64,000 nt of DNA from Thiosocius sp963736445. Lineage in GTDB: Bacteria; Pseudomonadota; Gammaproteobacteria; Chromatiales; Chromatiaceae. This document shows positions 53,043 to 62,198 of this stretch, in pieces. The notes beneath the pieces were generated by a model. That model was given only the letters and a program-made list of their open reading frames with translations, had not been told where the DNA came from and did no database searches. The stretch covers positions 1 through 64,000 of the forward strand of contig CAVTOY010000008.1 in assembly GCA_963736445.1 (NCBI GenBank), written 5' to 3'. Every line of letters begins with the position of its first letter. Within the stretch, counting starts at the first letter, position 1. The position numbers were made by a program, and so were the translations under genes.

Positions 53043-54482
53043 TCACCCCTTCACGCAAATCAGCGGCTCGAGGCGCGCCACCTTGCGCGACAGCCCGGCC
53101 TGGTCGGCGGCCTCGACCACCCGGCTGACATCCTTGTAGGCACCCGGCGCCTCTTCCGCGATACCACGCAGTGACGGGCTGCGGATCAGGATGCCGCGAC
53201 TCTCGAGGTCCTTTAGCACCTCGCGGCCCTGCCACTGGCGAGTGGCCTGATGACGGCTCATCGCGCGGCCGGCCCCGTGACACGAAGAGCTATAGGCGAG
53301 GCCTTCGCTGCGTTCGGTGCCGGCCATAATGTAAGACGCAGTACCCATCGAGCCGCCGATGATCACCGGCTGGCCAACTGCACGCAGACCATCGGGCAGA
53401 TCCGGATGACCGGGACCGAGCGCCCGAGTCGCACCCTTGCGATGCACAAAAAGCTGTTTGCGCCTGCCGCCAACGGTGTGCGTCTCGCGCTTGCAGGTGT
53501 TGTGCGACACGTCGTAGAGCAGGGTCAGCCGAGTGCCAGGAAATACGTCCGCGAACACCTCACGGGTCAGATGAGTGAGGATCTGGCGATTGGCCAGCGC
53601 ACAGTTGATGCCGGCGCGCATCGCGCCAAGGTAAGACTGCCCGAGATGCGACTCGATGGGTGCACAGGCTAGCTCACGGTCGGGCAAGGATATCCCGTGG
53701 TCCTGCGCCTTGATTGCCATCGACTTCAGGAATTCGGTGCCGATCTGGTGGCCCAGGCCGCGCGAGCCGCAATGGATGCTGATCACGATCTCGTCTTGCT
53801 GAAGCGCAAAGGCTGCGGCGGTTGCGCTGTCGAAGATCTGCGCGACCCGCTGCACCTCGAGGTAGTGATTACCGGAACCCAGCGTGCCCATCTCCCGGCG
53901 CTGGCGGTGCTTGGCCCTTTCCGATACCTGCGGCGGGTCGGCACCAGCCATGCACCCGTGCTCCTCCGTGCGCAGCAGGTCGGCCTCCCTGCCATAGCCC
54001 TGCTGCACCGCCCAGACGGCGCCACCGCTCAGCATGCGTTCCATTTCGCGGTGACCGAGTTGGAGCGCACCGGTGCTGCCGAGACCCGCCGGGATGGTCA
54101 CCTCAAGCAGGTCCGCGAGGGCCTTCTTGTGCGGTGCCAGCTCCGCCAGCGTCAGCCCGGTATGCAGCGTGCGCACACCACACGATATATCGAAGCCCAC
54201 ACCGCCCGCCGAGACAACACCGCCCTCATCCGGATCGAACGCGGCCACGCCACCGATCGGGAAGCCATAACCCCAGTGGGCATCCGGCATCGCAAACGCG
54301 GCCTGCTGAATGCCGGGCAGCGTGGCGACATTGCGCACCTGCTCGAACACCTTATCGTCCATCGCATCGATTAGCGGCCGATCGGCAAAGATGATGCCCG
54401 GGACGCGCATATTACCGCGCGGTTCGATTCGCCAGACAAACGGGGAATCAGTGGCGGAGGCCGTTAGTTGCATATTAAACAT
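53043..54482 (-). CDS. rtcB: RtcB RNA ligase
   Basis: About 479 residues from ATG 54482 (overlapping the archease stop by 8 bp) or 476 from ATG 54473. RtcB hallmarks: GGVGFDISCGVRTLHTG (metal-binding Cys), ISIHCGSRGLGHQIG, LYDVSHNTCKRE (metal His), and SSSCHGAGRAMSR, with the His that takes up GMP. Known: RtcB joins 2',3'-cyclic phosphate or 3'-phosphate RNA ends to 5'-OH ends using GTP and Mn(2+), in tRNA or rRNA repair. The upstream archease gene is its activator. No RtcR gene is seen here. Confidence 0.95.
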   Translation of the reverse strand: MFNMQLTASATDSPFVWRIEPRGNMRVPGIIFADRPLIDAMDDKVFEQVRNVATLPGIQQAAFAMPDAHWGYGFPIGGVAAFDPDEGGVVSAGGVGFDISCGVRTLHTGLTLAELAPHKKALADLLEVTIPAGLGSTGALQLGHREMERMLSGGAVWAVQQGYGREADLLRTEEHGCMAGADPPQVSERAKHRQRREMGTLGSGNHYLEVQRVAQIFDSATAAAFALQQDEIVISIHCGSRGLGHQIGTEFLKSMAIKAQDHGISLPDRELACAPIESHLGQSYLGAMRAGINCALANRQILTHLTREVFADVFPGTRLTLLYDVSHNTCKRETHTVGGRRKQLFVHRKGATRALGPGHPDLPDGLRAVGQPVIIGGSMGTASYIMAGTERSEGLAYSSSCHGAGRAMSRHQATRQWQGREVLKDLESRGILIRSPSLRGIAEEAPGAYKDVSRVVEAADQAGLSRKVARLEPLICVKG

Positions 54483-54906
54483 CCACAACGCACTGTGCGT
54501 GCCACAAACTATCGTCTGAGCGCCATACCCGCAACTCGGTGAAGGTCGCCCCCTTGATCTCCACGGTCGGTCGGTGACGCGCGACATCGATTGGCTCGCC
54601 CCACGCGGTAGCCTTCAGCATATGTCCCCGGATCTCGACCTCAAAGCGGGCATAGAGCCTATGCCGGATGGCCATTGCGTAGATCAGTGCGTTAAGCCAC
54701 TCGGTCAGCAATAGCTCGTGATCCGGCGCGTTGACCTCGATTGCCAGTGGCTCGCTGCATGCGACTGCATCCGGATCGACGATAACCGCCGTCATCGCCA
54801 GTGCCGCTTGTTCGAAGGCCTCGGCCAGGCTGCGTCCGCTACCGCGCACACCGATATCGGCGATGTGCTGGAAATGTTCCCACCCCGGTACGCCTGCCTG
54901 CTGCAT
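54475..54906 (-). CDS. Archease, RtcB activator
   Basis: 143 residues from ATG 54906. Begins MQQAGVPGWEHFQHIADIGV, the archease signature with the metal-binding HxxD region; also DHELLLTEWLNALIYAMAIR and the terminal DSLWHAQCVVDV. Known: archease accelerates guanylylation of RtcB and broadens its nucleotide use. Direct overlap with rtcB makes translational coupling almost certain. The longer open frame upstream reads like spacer. Confidence 0.92.
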   Translation of the reverse strand: MQQAGVPGWEHFQHIADIGVRGSGRSLAEAFEQAALAMTAVIVDPDAVACSEPLAIEVNAPDHELLLTEWLNALIYAMAIRHRLYARFEVEIRGHMLKATAWGEPIDVARHRPTVEIKGATFTELRVWRSDDSLWHAQCVVDV

Positions 54907-55153
54907 CTCATTCTCTCCGAAGGGCCACGCCAAGGCGAGTGGTTTGCTTACTGCCCGCGTTCGGCGACGTTGCCGTTTCCGGCGTGCCGTGTTTGTCGGC
55001 AGCCGAGTCTGCACGACCTTGATCCCATTCTCTCCTAGACTATCTTTGCACGACCGCGATAGTTCGGGTGGCTGGCCCTGGGCCGAAAAAACAGACAACC
55101 CAATGCGGCCGCCTGGCACACGAATACAGATTCCGATTGAGGAGGGCACGCTC

Positions 55154-55618
55154 TTGAAACTCTATCTGGTGCAGCATGGCGAGGCGTATGCGAAAGCCGA
55201 CCATCCCGATCGACCTTTGACTGTCCGCGGTGAGCAGGATGTCGATCGTCTGGCCGGTTTTCTGCAACGCGCAGGTGTACGGGTCGAGCGGGTGGTGCAC
55301 AGTGGCAAGCTGCGGGCCCGGCAGACGGCGATGCGACTGGCGGCGGCGCTAGGCCCGGGTGTGGCGCCGGAGGAAAGCGGCCTGATCAATCCTAGCGACA
55401 ATCCCAAGGCTTTCGACTGGCAAAGCGAGAGCTGGGATCGCGACTCGCTCGTAGTCGGCCACCTGCCGTTCATGGCCAAACTGGTTTCGCACCTGGTCAT
55501 CGGCGATGAGAACCGGCCGATCGCTGCCTATCGGCCGGGCACCGTCGTCTGCCTATCGCTGAATACAGACGCACAATGGTTGATCGAGTGGATGGTCCGG
55601 CCTGAACTGCTCACCTAG
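55154..55618 (+). CDS. sixA: SixA-like histidine phosphatase
   Basis: 154 residues from TTG 55154 (GAGGAGG 7-10 bp upstream); nothing upstream in frame reads as protein. Phosphohistidine RHG motif as KLYLVQHGEAYAK, an Arg in KLRARQTA, and the second catalytic His in LVVGHLPFMAKL. The usual SixA length is about 160. Known: SixA dephosphorylates His-phosphorylated proteins such as ArcB or PtsO. It is divergent from the archease-rtcB operon, with a shared 250-bp intergenic region. Confidence 0.88.
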   Translation: MKLYLVQHGEAYAKADHPDRPLTVRGEQDVDRLAGFLQRAGVRVERVVHSGKLRARQTAMRLAAALGPGVAPEESGLINPSDNPKAFDWQSESWDRDSLVVGHLPFMAKLVSHLVIGDENRPIAAYRPGTVVCLSLNTDAQWLIEWMVRPELLT

Positions 55619-55628
55619 CAGACCCCAT

Positions 55629-56108
55629 TCACCGGCCAGACTTCTGGTAGGTCCCCATGAGTTGCACCTGCGCCAGGACATGGCCCTGCATCGCCGCCTC
55701 CACCTCGGCCTTGGTCGGCCTGCTCATCTCCGGCAGGGTGGCATCGAGCGCGTAAAGTTTGTGAAAGTAGCGGTGCCTGCCGACCGGCGGACAGGGGCCG
55801 CCGTAACCGGTCCGCTGCCAGTCGTTCAGGCCTTCACCTGTGCCGGGCGGTAGGCCTGGCGCGGTGACGCCTTCGTTCAGGGCTGTTGCATCGGCAGGGA
55901 TGTTGTACAGCACCCAATGGACCCAGGTCATCTTCGGTGCCTGCGGATCGGGCGCATCCGGGTCGTCGACGATCAGCACCAGGCTCCGGGTGCCATCCGG
56001 TATGCCCGTCCATTGCAGCGCCGGCGCCAGGTCTTCGCCCTCGCAGGTATATTTCGCGGGAATTTCGCCGCCGTCAGCAAAGGCGTCGGACGTCAGAGAG
56101 AGTGTCAT
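55629..56108 (-). CDS. YbhB/YbcL-type PEBP (Raf-kinase-inhibitor-like) protein
   Basis: 159 residues. The phosphatidylethanolamine-binding fold is recognisable: LALQW-like DLAPALQWTGIP, the DPDAP anion site (LIVDDPDAPD), WVHWVLYNIP, and GPCPPVGRHRYFHKLYALD. No signal peptide, so cytoplasmic. Known: bacterial members have no established enzymatic role. It is convergent with sixA (10-bp gap). Confidence 0.9.
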   Translation of the reverse strand: MTLSLTSDAFADGGEIPAKYTCEGEDLAPALQWTGIPDGTRSLVLIVDDPDAPDPQAPKMTWVHWVLYNIPADATALNEGVTAPGLPPGTGEGLNDWQRTGYGGPCPPVGRHRYFHKLYALDATLPEMSRPTKAEVEAAMQGHVLAQVQLMGTYQKSGR

Positions 56109-56546
56109 GTTCGCCCCCGGCAGATGTGGACTGAATGCCTTGAAGTCTAACGCAGACGAGCAGGGTCTGGGCGCGTCGGTCTCAAATCTTGCCCTGCGCG
56201 CTAGCCTGCATGTTGCACCAGTATCCAGGATGATCGCGCCGGCCAGGTGCGTTCGGACGCCGCCCTGGAGCGAAAAGCATAGCCGCAGCTATGGTTTGAG
56301 CAAAGGGCAAGTACAGGCGTGCCTGGATAGATCGGGGACGAGAGACAAACTGTACCTTCAAGAAAGCGCACCGAATATGACGTTCACCGTATCTCTGCCG
56401 ATTCATTCGCACCCGTCCACGATCGACTGGTGCAACATGCAGGCTAGGTGTGCTTGGATTATGGTAGTAACAACATCAGCGTGGCGTGGGGCGCCGCGGA
56501 GTGGGTCGCCGGCGTGCCACGCAACTTGCCGCGGAGCCCGTGCATC

Positions 56547-56714
56547 ATGTTTCTGAACAAGGACCGGCCACTCGCGTCTATGCTCCAGCTCGGCGGGATC
56601 GGCCTGATCGCCTATGACCTTATCGGCTCGGATGCGCGCGCCGCCGGGATCGCGGCGGCGATTGGCTTTTCGGTGTTCGTCATCGGTGTATTGTTGTCGA
56701 AGATGCGCATGTGA
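56547..56714 (+). CDS. Small membrane protein
   Basis: 55 residues from ATG 56547: a short polar start (MFLNKDRPLAS) followed by two hydrophobic segments (MLQLGGIGLIAYDLIG and GIAAAIGFSVFVIGVLL) and a basic end. Frame continues upstream, but that part looks non-coding. No family known. Probably real because the hydrophobic pattern is well formed. Confidence 0.45.
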   Translation: MFLNKDRPLASMLQLGGIGLIAYDLIGSDARAAGIAAAIGFSVFVIGVLLSKMRM

Positions 56715-56725
56715 AGCGGATCGGC

Positions 56726-56863
56726 TCAGCCCGGTTTCATCGATGAAGACGCCAGGCGGCCATCAATGATCAGATCCGGGGCGTCGCCGGAATCGTTGAT
56801 CTTCTGATAAAGAATGCCACACAGACGGTAGAAACGGTTCCAGCTGACGTATTCGTAATGCAT
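56726..56863 (-). pseudogene. N-terminal fragment of a phosphoribosyltransferase-like protein
   Basis: 45 codons: MHYEYVSWNRFYRLCGILYQ KINDSGDAPDLIIDGRLASS and a stop soon after. The VSW...LCxxL...I..SG..PDLII pattern is the usual start of PRTase-family proteins (related to xanthine/hypoxanthine PRTases), which continue with ARGG and the PRPP loop. These are absent, so only the first strand/helix remains. Confidence 0.5.
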
Positions 56864-56999
56864 CCGGGCTCGCTGTTACGCCTCGGACCGTTCACACGCC
56901 ACGACCAGGTCCTGCAGGCCCGCCGTCGAGGTCAGGGAAAGGCCGGGATGTGCGATTCCGTCCCCTCGATATCAGCGCCGTGCGGTACACATTTACCGC

Positions 57000-57470
57000 T
57001 CAATCGTCTTCACAATAGTATCCATGACGGACACCACTGAGTAGCTCCGAAAGCGCCTCGCCTTTTATCTTGATGAGGCTGCGATGATCACCGGACTCGA
57101 GGTACACATAGGTGAGACTGGTCAAGGCTTTGTCCAGCAGTGTTTCCATGCCGTACGCAGGGCCTAGCGGCGGGATCGCGCCGGGATCACAGTCAGGAAA
57201 ATGCCCAGCCGCGTTATTTTCCTCGGCCAGAACCATCTCGCGATCAAGCTCTTTTCGAATCGCAGACAAATCTACCCATGCATCGCCGGGGACCACGACC
57301 ATGACGGCCCCTGCGCCATCCTTGAGGATCACGCCCTTCGCTATATGGCCTTCATCAACATGAGCTGCATCAGCGGTTTCATGGCTGGAACCACTTGCGG
57401 GGTGGGCGATCACCTCGTAGGCAACGCCCCTTCCCTCGATGTAGCTCTTCACTGTGGCTGCTATTGTCAC
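57000..57470 (-). CDS. YbaK/ProX-type aminoacyl-tRNA deacylase-like protein
   Basis: 156 residues from GTG 57470 (AGGGAGA 8 bp upstream; ATG 57503 would extend it). The YbaK fold is clear: YEVIAHPASGSSHETADAAH, GHIAKGVILKDGAGAVMVVV, and the GAIPPLGPAYGMETLLD segment around the substrate pocket. Ends with a C-terminal extension HGYYCEDD. Known: such domains hydrolyse mischarged tRNAs (for example Cys-tRNA-Pro or Ala-tRNA-Pro). Monocistronic. Confidence 0.88.
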   Translation of the reverse strand: MTIAATVKSYIEGRGVAYEVIAHPASGSSHETADAAHVDEGHIAKGVILKDGAGAVMVVVPGDAWVDLSAIRKELDREMVLAEENNAAGHFPDCDPGAIPPLGPAYGMETLLDKALTSLTYVYLESGDHRSLIKIKGEALSELLSGVRHGYYCEDD

Positions 57471-57827
57471 TGTCTGATTCTCCCTTGCGAGCTGCTGGAA
57501 CATCGCCAGTCTCGGCCTCAAACTTAACAAAACCGTAGCCCCTGGCCGAGCCTCTCGGCTGGTTCTATTTCAATCATACGCCGTGAAGCCCCTTGGCACA
57601 CAGGACGCCTTGACCTAGGGAAACCCTGGCGCGGCTTGGTATCGTGTCTGACTTCAAGCGAGCTTAAGTGAAAATTACTCAACGCTGAGGCAAACCTGAC
57701 TCGACCAGATACTCCGGCCGGTGCCATGCCCTGTTGGCGCGTTGCAAGCGCAAGGCTAATATTTCCCGTTCCGATGGCCGCATCGGCCGTCTTGAGTCAG
57801 CATCGTTTGGGCAAGGAACATGGAGCC

Positions 57828-58676
57828 TTGAGCAAATCAATCAATCAGCAGGTGGCAGCCAAATTTCGTAAGGCAGGGGACGTTCTCGAGCAGCAGGCGG
57901 CCAATCCATTTCGCGTTGGAGCCTATCGGCGTGCCGCCGAGACGATTGCCGGTCTCGATGAAGATCTGTATGACTTGGTAGCAAACGCTGGTGCAGATGC
58001 GCTGATCGAGATACCCAACATAGGGACAGGCATTGCCGCTGCCATTGACGAGATCGTGCGTACCGGGCGGCGGGTGCAACTCGAACGGCTGCGCGGCTCG
58101 CTCGATCCGGAGAGGCTATTTCAGACCGTACCCGGTATCGGACCGAAGCTGGCGAAGCACATCCACGACCAGCTCGATGTCGAAACGCTCGAGGCACTGG
58201 AAAACGCTGCGCACGATGGGCGCCTCGAGGCGGTACCGGGAGTTGGGGCGAGGCGTGCCACCGCCATCCGCGCCACGTTGGAGAGCATGCTGGGTAGGAT
58301 GCGTAGACAATCCCGCCGCGAGCCCGCGCCAGGCCCGAGTGTTGAACTGCTTCTCGATGTTGATGCGGAATACCGAACCAAGGCTAGTGCCGGCCAGCTG
58401 CCCACCATCTCGCCACGACGGTTCAATCCCAATCACGAGGCCTGGCTGCCAATCCTGCACACCGAACGTGCCCTTTGGCATTTCACGGTGTTGTTCTCGA
58501 ACACAGCCCGTGCTCATGACCTCGGGCGCACACGCGACTGGGTCGTGGTTTTTTTCTACGATGATCATCATCGGGAAGGTCAATGCACTATCGTCACAGA
58601 GACGCGCGGGGCTTTGATCGGTAAACGCGTGGTACGCGGGCGCGAGGGAGAGTGTCGAGCGCTATATGCAAAATAA
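57828..58676 (+). CDS. Helix-hairpin-helix DNA-binding protein (PolX N-terminal-like)
   Basis: About 282 residues if started at TTG 57828; ATG 57726 is an alternative with a less convincing N-terminus. An N-terminal PolX-like 8-kDa/fingers region (FRKAGDVLEQQAANPFRVGA, YRRAAETIAGL) holds HhH motifs LIEIPNIGTGIAAAIDEIV, LFQTVPGIGPKLAKHIHD and LEAVPGVGARRATAIRA. The catalytic polymerase palm and PHP domains are absent. The C-terminal part (about 210-282: WHFTVLFSNTARAHDLGRTR) looks like a separate small domain. Likely DNA-structure binding. Confidence 0.82.
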   Translation: MSKSINQQVAAKFRKAGDVLEQQAANPFRVGAYRRAAETIAGLDEDLYDLVANAGADALIEIPNIGTGIAAAIDEIVRTGRRVQLERLRGSLDPERLFQTVPGIGPKLAKHIHDQLDVETLEALENAAHDGRLEAVPGVGARRATAIRATLESMLGRMRRQSRREPAPGPSVELLLDVDAEYRTKASAGQLPTISPRRFNPNHEAWLPILHTERALWHFTVLFSNTARAHDLGRTRDWVVVFFYDDHHREGQCTIVTETRGALIGKRVVRGREGECRALYAK

Positions 58677-58804
58677 ACAGCTATACTCATAAAGCGAAAA
58701 CGCCCATAGTGATTTGAAGATCGGATAAATCTTGCCGGGCTGCTGGAGTCAAGGGTTTCGCAACCCGCTGCCGTTCCGTCTGCACTCTGACCAGGAGGGT
58801 CACA

Positions 58805-59118
58805 ACGAGGCGAGCAATCAGGATAGTGATTGTGGCTTCATGCCGACTTGTTCCCCTTTCGCATCTGCGGCGGTTCCTGCGGATGCGGCGCAGGTGATCA
58901 ATACCGCAGGAGCGTGCCAACGACATCTCTCGGCGTTGGTGTTAAGCCTTCAGAAGCAGGCGCGACTCGATAGTCAACCATTGTTTGTGTCCTCGGCAGC
59001 GAACGGCACAACGCTATTGCACAATGACGATTTTGTGCAGCGGATGTGGTGCAAAGGGGGCACGCTTCAGGTGGAGAGCGAATACCCCAAGGCGGAAAAC
59101 CTGCGGGCGCTCGATTGA
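58805..59118 (+). pseudogene. Small secreted protein with lost start and frameshift
   Basis: After AGGAGG (58792-58799) comes an ACG at 58805, where a start would be expected, followed by a signal-like RRAIRIVIVASC in one frame. The mature-looking part is in another: AVPADAAQVINTAGACQRHL, then LVSS-like LFVSSAANGTTLLHNDDFVQ, and LQVESEYPKAENLRALD to the stop at 59116. Joining them requires an indel near 58845-58860 (TTCCCCTTTC). Family unknown. The rest of 58677-59400 has no gene. Confidence 0.5.
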
Positions 59119-59400
59119 CCGCTTTCGAATGGCCGGGCAGTGTCCTGGCATCTGCAAGGAGTCGTGAGTACCGGCACAAACCGATGCGCCAATGTTGTCG
59201 ATTCGGCCTTTGCTCACGAGCCCGGGCTCGTCAGTGCAACAAGACGCAATTGGCGAGGGATGGAATGAGCTCGCGCTGGCCGCATCTTTATCCGCACAGG
59301 GCAAATACACTAGCCCAACGTCGTGTTGTGGACTCGAGAGCTTTTCGAGTCGCTACTCGCACGCTTTGGAACATATAAGCAATACAGACGGAATTAGAGA

Positions 59401-60372
59401 ATGAAAATGTGGAGAACGATTAGAGATACAATCATCGGGGTGATGCTTTCGGCGCCCCTCGCTGCATTCGCCGCGACGGATGTCGGGGAAGGCCATGACC
59501 ACCGCACGTTTCACACCAACGGCCAAATCGAATATGGGAAGATCGGCGATTCCTACACGGCAGACCTGGTGATGTATCTGGCGGGGAATCAATTCATGGT
59601 GATGGAGGGACTCATCCAGGATTTTCAGTCGAAACACCCGGAGATCAAGACCGTCTTCTGTGAAACGATCCCTCCTGGTCAAATTTTCAAAGGACAGATC
59701 CTGAAGCAAGGCGAAATCGCTGGCCAGAAGATCGCGCAGAACCCGGATATCTTTGCCAGCGTAAACATAAATCATTTGAAGCAGTTGAAAGGCAAAGGCT
59801 TGATGGATGACCATATGATTTACACCCACAACAGGCTCGAACTGATGATCGCGGAGGGCAACCCGAAGGGCATCAAAGATGTTGAGGATCTCGGCAGGGA
59901 TGATCTTGTTCAGTCACACCCTAACCCACTGACAGAGGGCATATTCAAATTCTACGGCTCAGAGATGCTGAAGGATGCCGGGCTATATGAAAAAGTGACG
60001 GGCGGAGAAAAGTGCAAGAGTTGCTGGGCCGTTCCTGGCAAGACCTGGTTTACCTCGCGCCATCATCGGGAAACTCCAGATCGGATCGAGAACGGTGAAG
60101 CAGATGTCGGAATCGTGTGGACGACTGAGGTCGTGCACGCAAAGGCGACCGGTCGAAAGGTTGATGGTGTTGCCATACCGGCACCGCTAAACAAGGAAGC
60201 CAAAGTCGGGTATGCAATTGGCAAATTGAAAGCCGGCCGGAACCAGGAGAATGCCGACGCGTTTCTCGCTTACCTGGCCACTGACCGTGCGCAAGACATC
60301 TATGCGAAGTACGGATTCGGGAAAGCGAGCACTGATGAGCTGAAGATTAAGCCTTTGCCCAGCCCGAAGTGA
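59401..60372 (+). CDS. Exported substrate-binding protein (ModA-like)
   Basis: 323 residues. Signal peptide about 1-25 (IIGVMLSAPLAAFAA). Type II periplasmic binding fold: DLVMYLAGNQFMVMEGLIQD, then NPDIFASVNINHLKQL, and a late ENGEADVGIVWTTEVVHAKA, which resembles ModA and related anion-binding proteins. A CKSCW motif (about residue 205) could bind metal or haem-like ligand. ATG 59401, with no good ribosome site. Transporter membrane and ATPase genes are absent here. Near the sox/DsrE genes it might bind sulfur or metal oxyanions, which is an inference. Confidence 0.82.
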   Translation: MKMWRTIRDTIIGVMLSAPLAAFAATDVGEGHDHRTFHTNGQIEYGKIGDSYTADLVMYLAGNQFMVMEGLIQDFQSKHPEIKTVFCETIPPGQIFKGQILKQGEIAGQKIAQNPDIFASVNINHLKQLKGKGLMDDHMIYTHNRLELMIAEGNPKGIKDVEDLGRDDLVQSHPNPLTEGIFKFYGSEMLKDAGLYEKVTGGEKCKSCWAVPGKTWFTSRHHRETPDRIENGEADVGIVWTTEVVHAKATGRKVDGVAIPAPLNKEAKVGYAIGKLKAGRNQENADAFLAYLATDRAQDIYAKYGFGKASTDELKIKPLPSPK

Positions 60373-60510
60373 TGGCGATCGCAGCAGCAAATGGGCTAGT
60401 CGTGGCGGAAGCTGAGTGATTGCACCTATGCTCTTTTTTTTAGTTCTTGCTGCCAACCGAGTACAAGCGACACTTCATCAACGAACCTCAACTTCCAGAG
60501 AATTCCTAAC

Positions 60511-60978
60511 ATGTTCAAAGAATTTGGATTTAAGCTTTCGAAATGCACTTTTCTAGTGGCTGTTCTACTGCTGTCCTTTCTGGGCGTTGCTCAGGCAGAG
60601 GGAATGCGCTGTGTAGTTATCCATGTACCCCAGGCTGATCCTAAAGCGTTCAAACAAGCTGTGAACATCGCATCTAACCTGCCGAAACAGCTTGGCGTGG
60701 ATAATGTCAGAATCGAGGTCGCTGCGCAGGGTCCCGGTCTTGCGCTTTTGGCGGAGGGAAGTCCTGAGGCAGAAAGGATTCAAAGCCTTATCGCCCAAAG
60801 CGAGAACACGATGGGTGGCGGTACGACCTTTAGCGCCTGTGCCGCTACTATGGCGGGAATAAAGAAAAGGACTGGCAAAGAGCCGGTTCTGCTGAAAGGT
60901 GTTGGAGTAGTACATCCTGGAGCAGCAGTTCGGGTGATGGAGCTTCAGGAGCAGGGTTGCTCCTACATACGGATTTAG
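60511..60978 (+). CDS. Exported DsrE/DsrF-like protein
   Basis: 155 residues. Signal peptide about 1-29 (LVAVLLLSFLGVAQA). The mature part has the DsrE-type alpha/beta fold: VVIHVPQADPKAFKQAVNIA, VRIEVAAQGPGLALL, and FSACAATMAG, where the Cys is in the position of the DsrE sulfur-carrying cysteine. An additional Cys lies near the C-terminus (EQGCSYIRI). Known: DsrE-family proteins relay persulfide sulfur; most are cytoplasmic, so a signal peptide is notable. A paralogue is at 61451-61963. Confidence 0.85.
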   Translation: MFKEFGFKLSKCTFLVAVLLLSFLGVAQAEGMRCVVIHVPQADPKAFKQAVNIASNLPKQLGVDNVRIEVAAQGPGLALLAEGSPEAERIQSLIAQSENTMGGGTTFSACAATMAGIKKRTGKEPVLLKGVGVVHPGAAVRVMELQEQGCSYIRI

Positions 60979-61450
60979 AAACTTCCCTTCAATATGCGAT
61001 GTAGCAACTGAGAGCGTACAAATATCGGCCGCCTCCATGTCGGCCGGGTGCTGTCCTTGGCCGCCTCCTGTGTGGTTCCGACCGGCTTCAGCCTGGTCAA
61101 CAGCAGCAATCAACACACAAGAAACATTCCCCGGCCCCCGCGCCGGGGGGGTTCTCCAGTTGCCAGACCAGGGCGCCTACCGCAGTCGAGCCCGTTCGAG
61201 TGCGCAGCGAAGGGGTTTGCCGACCAGGCGGAAAAGGCGCGGGCACCAACCGCAAGCGTCTTCCTGCTGGCTGCCCGGCAGATGGGCGTCTCAGAAAAGC
61301 CCCGGGTCGGGTAAGGGGTTGCTCGGTTGCTAAGCTTACATGCCAAGCCCTACCATGCGGGTGTCGAATCCGGTGGTTTGGCTGGTCGGCCAAGACCCGG
61401 CACCGACCGGATCTCGTCTACGCTCGTGTGACCCTTCGAAGGAGATCCTT
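60979..61450. other. Spacer with repeats C-like and a GC hairpin
   Basis: About 470 bp without a gene. 61045-61134 resembles repeat C and continues CAACACACAAGAAACATTCC, which also occurs at 28919-28938 as CAACACACAAGAGACATTCC. CCCCGGC/GCCGGGG forms a hairpin at about 61130-61150. GGGTCGGGTAAGGGG (near 61305) echoes 35690. Confidence 0.5.
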
Positions 61451-61963
61451 ATGCACCCATGCAAAATAACCCTGCAAGAACGTTTCGGCCCTGGCCTGGC
61501 GACGCTCTTCGTCCTGCTTTCCGCCTTGGCCGCGATGCCAGCCAGCGTGGCGGCCGAAGGTGCAAAGGTCGTCTATCATGCCGATTTCGCCGACCCGCGC
61601 CGCTTCAGTGCCATGCTGACCAGCATCAACAACATGGTCACCTACTATCAGAACGAGTTGGTCGACTACGACGTGCGCATCGTCTTCGTCGCTCACGGCA
61701 TTCGTTTCCTGACCGACGACAAACTCGAGGGGACGCCCTTTGCCGAAGACGCGGAGATGGCCGAGCGCCGCCAGAACAACGCTGGTCGGCTGGATGCGTT
61801 GCGCTCTGTTCAAGGCGTGAAGCTCGAACTCTGCGACATCACCCGATCGCAAGTGGGGCTTGCCCAGGAAAAGTTGTATGAGGGCGTTACCTCGGTTCCT
61901 TCCGGGGTCGTGCGCATTGCGGAGCTGCAGGACCAAGGCTTCGCCTATATAAAGATCGAGTGA
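61451..61963 (+). CDS. Exported DsrE-like protein, second copy
   Basis: 170 residues from ATG 61451 (AAGGAGAT 6 bp upstream). Signal peptide about 1-35 (ATLFVLLSALAAMPASVAA). Mature part: KVVYHADFADPRRFSAMLTS, VRIVFVAHGIRFLTDDKLEG, and VKLELCDITRSQVG with the candidate Cys. Ends VVRIAELQDQGFAYIKIE, closely like the end of the first DsrE protein (VRVMELQEQGCSYIRI), pointing to a shared domain. The two are diverged, so not a recent duplication. Both precede soxX on the same strand. Confidence 0.87.
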   Translation: MHPCKITLQERFGPGLATLFVLLSALAAMPASVAAEGAKVVYHADFADPRRFSAMLTSINNMVTYYQNELVDYDVRIVFVAHGIRFLTDDKLEGTPFAEDAEMAERRQNNAGRLDALRSVQGVKLELCDITRSQVGLAQEKLYEGVTSVPSGVVRIAELQDQGFAYIKIE

Positions 61964-62198
61964 CGACCGTGCACGCCGCTCTCTGAGCCAGCATCGAGCA
62001 GGCGGCGGCTGCAGCAAATCAGACAGCAGATGACAGAAGCCGGGACTACTGGAAGATAGTGGCCTGAAGCCGAGGTTCCGCGTCAGTAGGTCTGGCTGCA
62101 GAAACCAACATAGAGTAGCCTTAGGGTTCTCGCTGCATCTTTGTGCTTTCTGCTGCAGCGTTGCCTGCTAACACTTTGACCATTCAAGGCTCTACACC

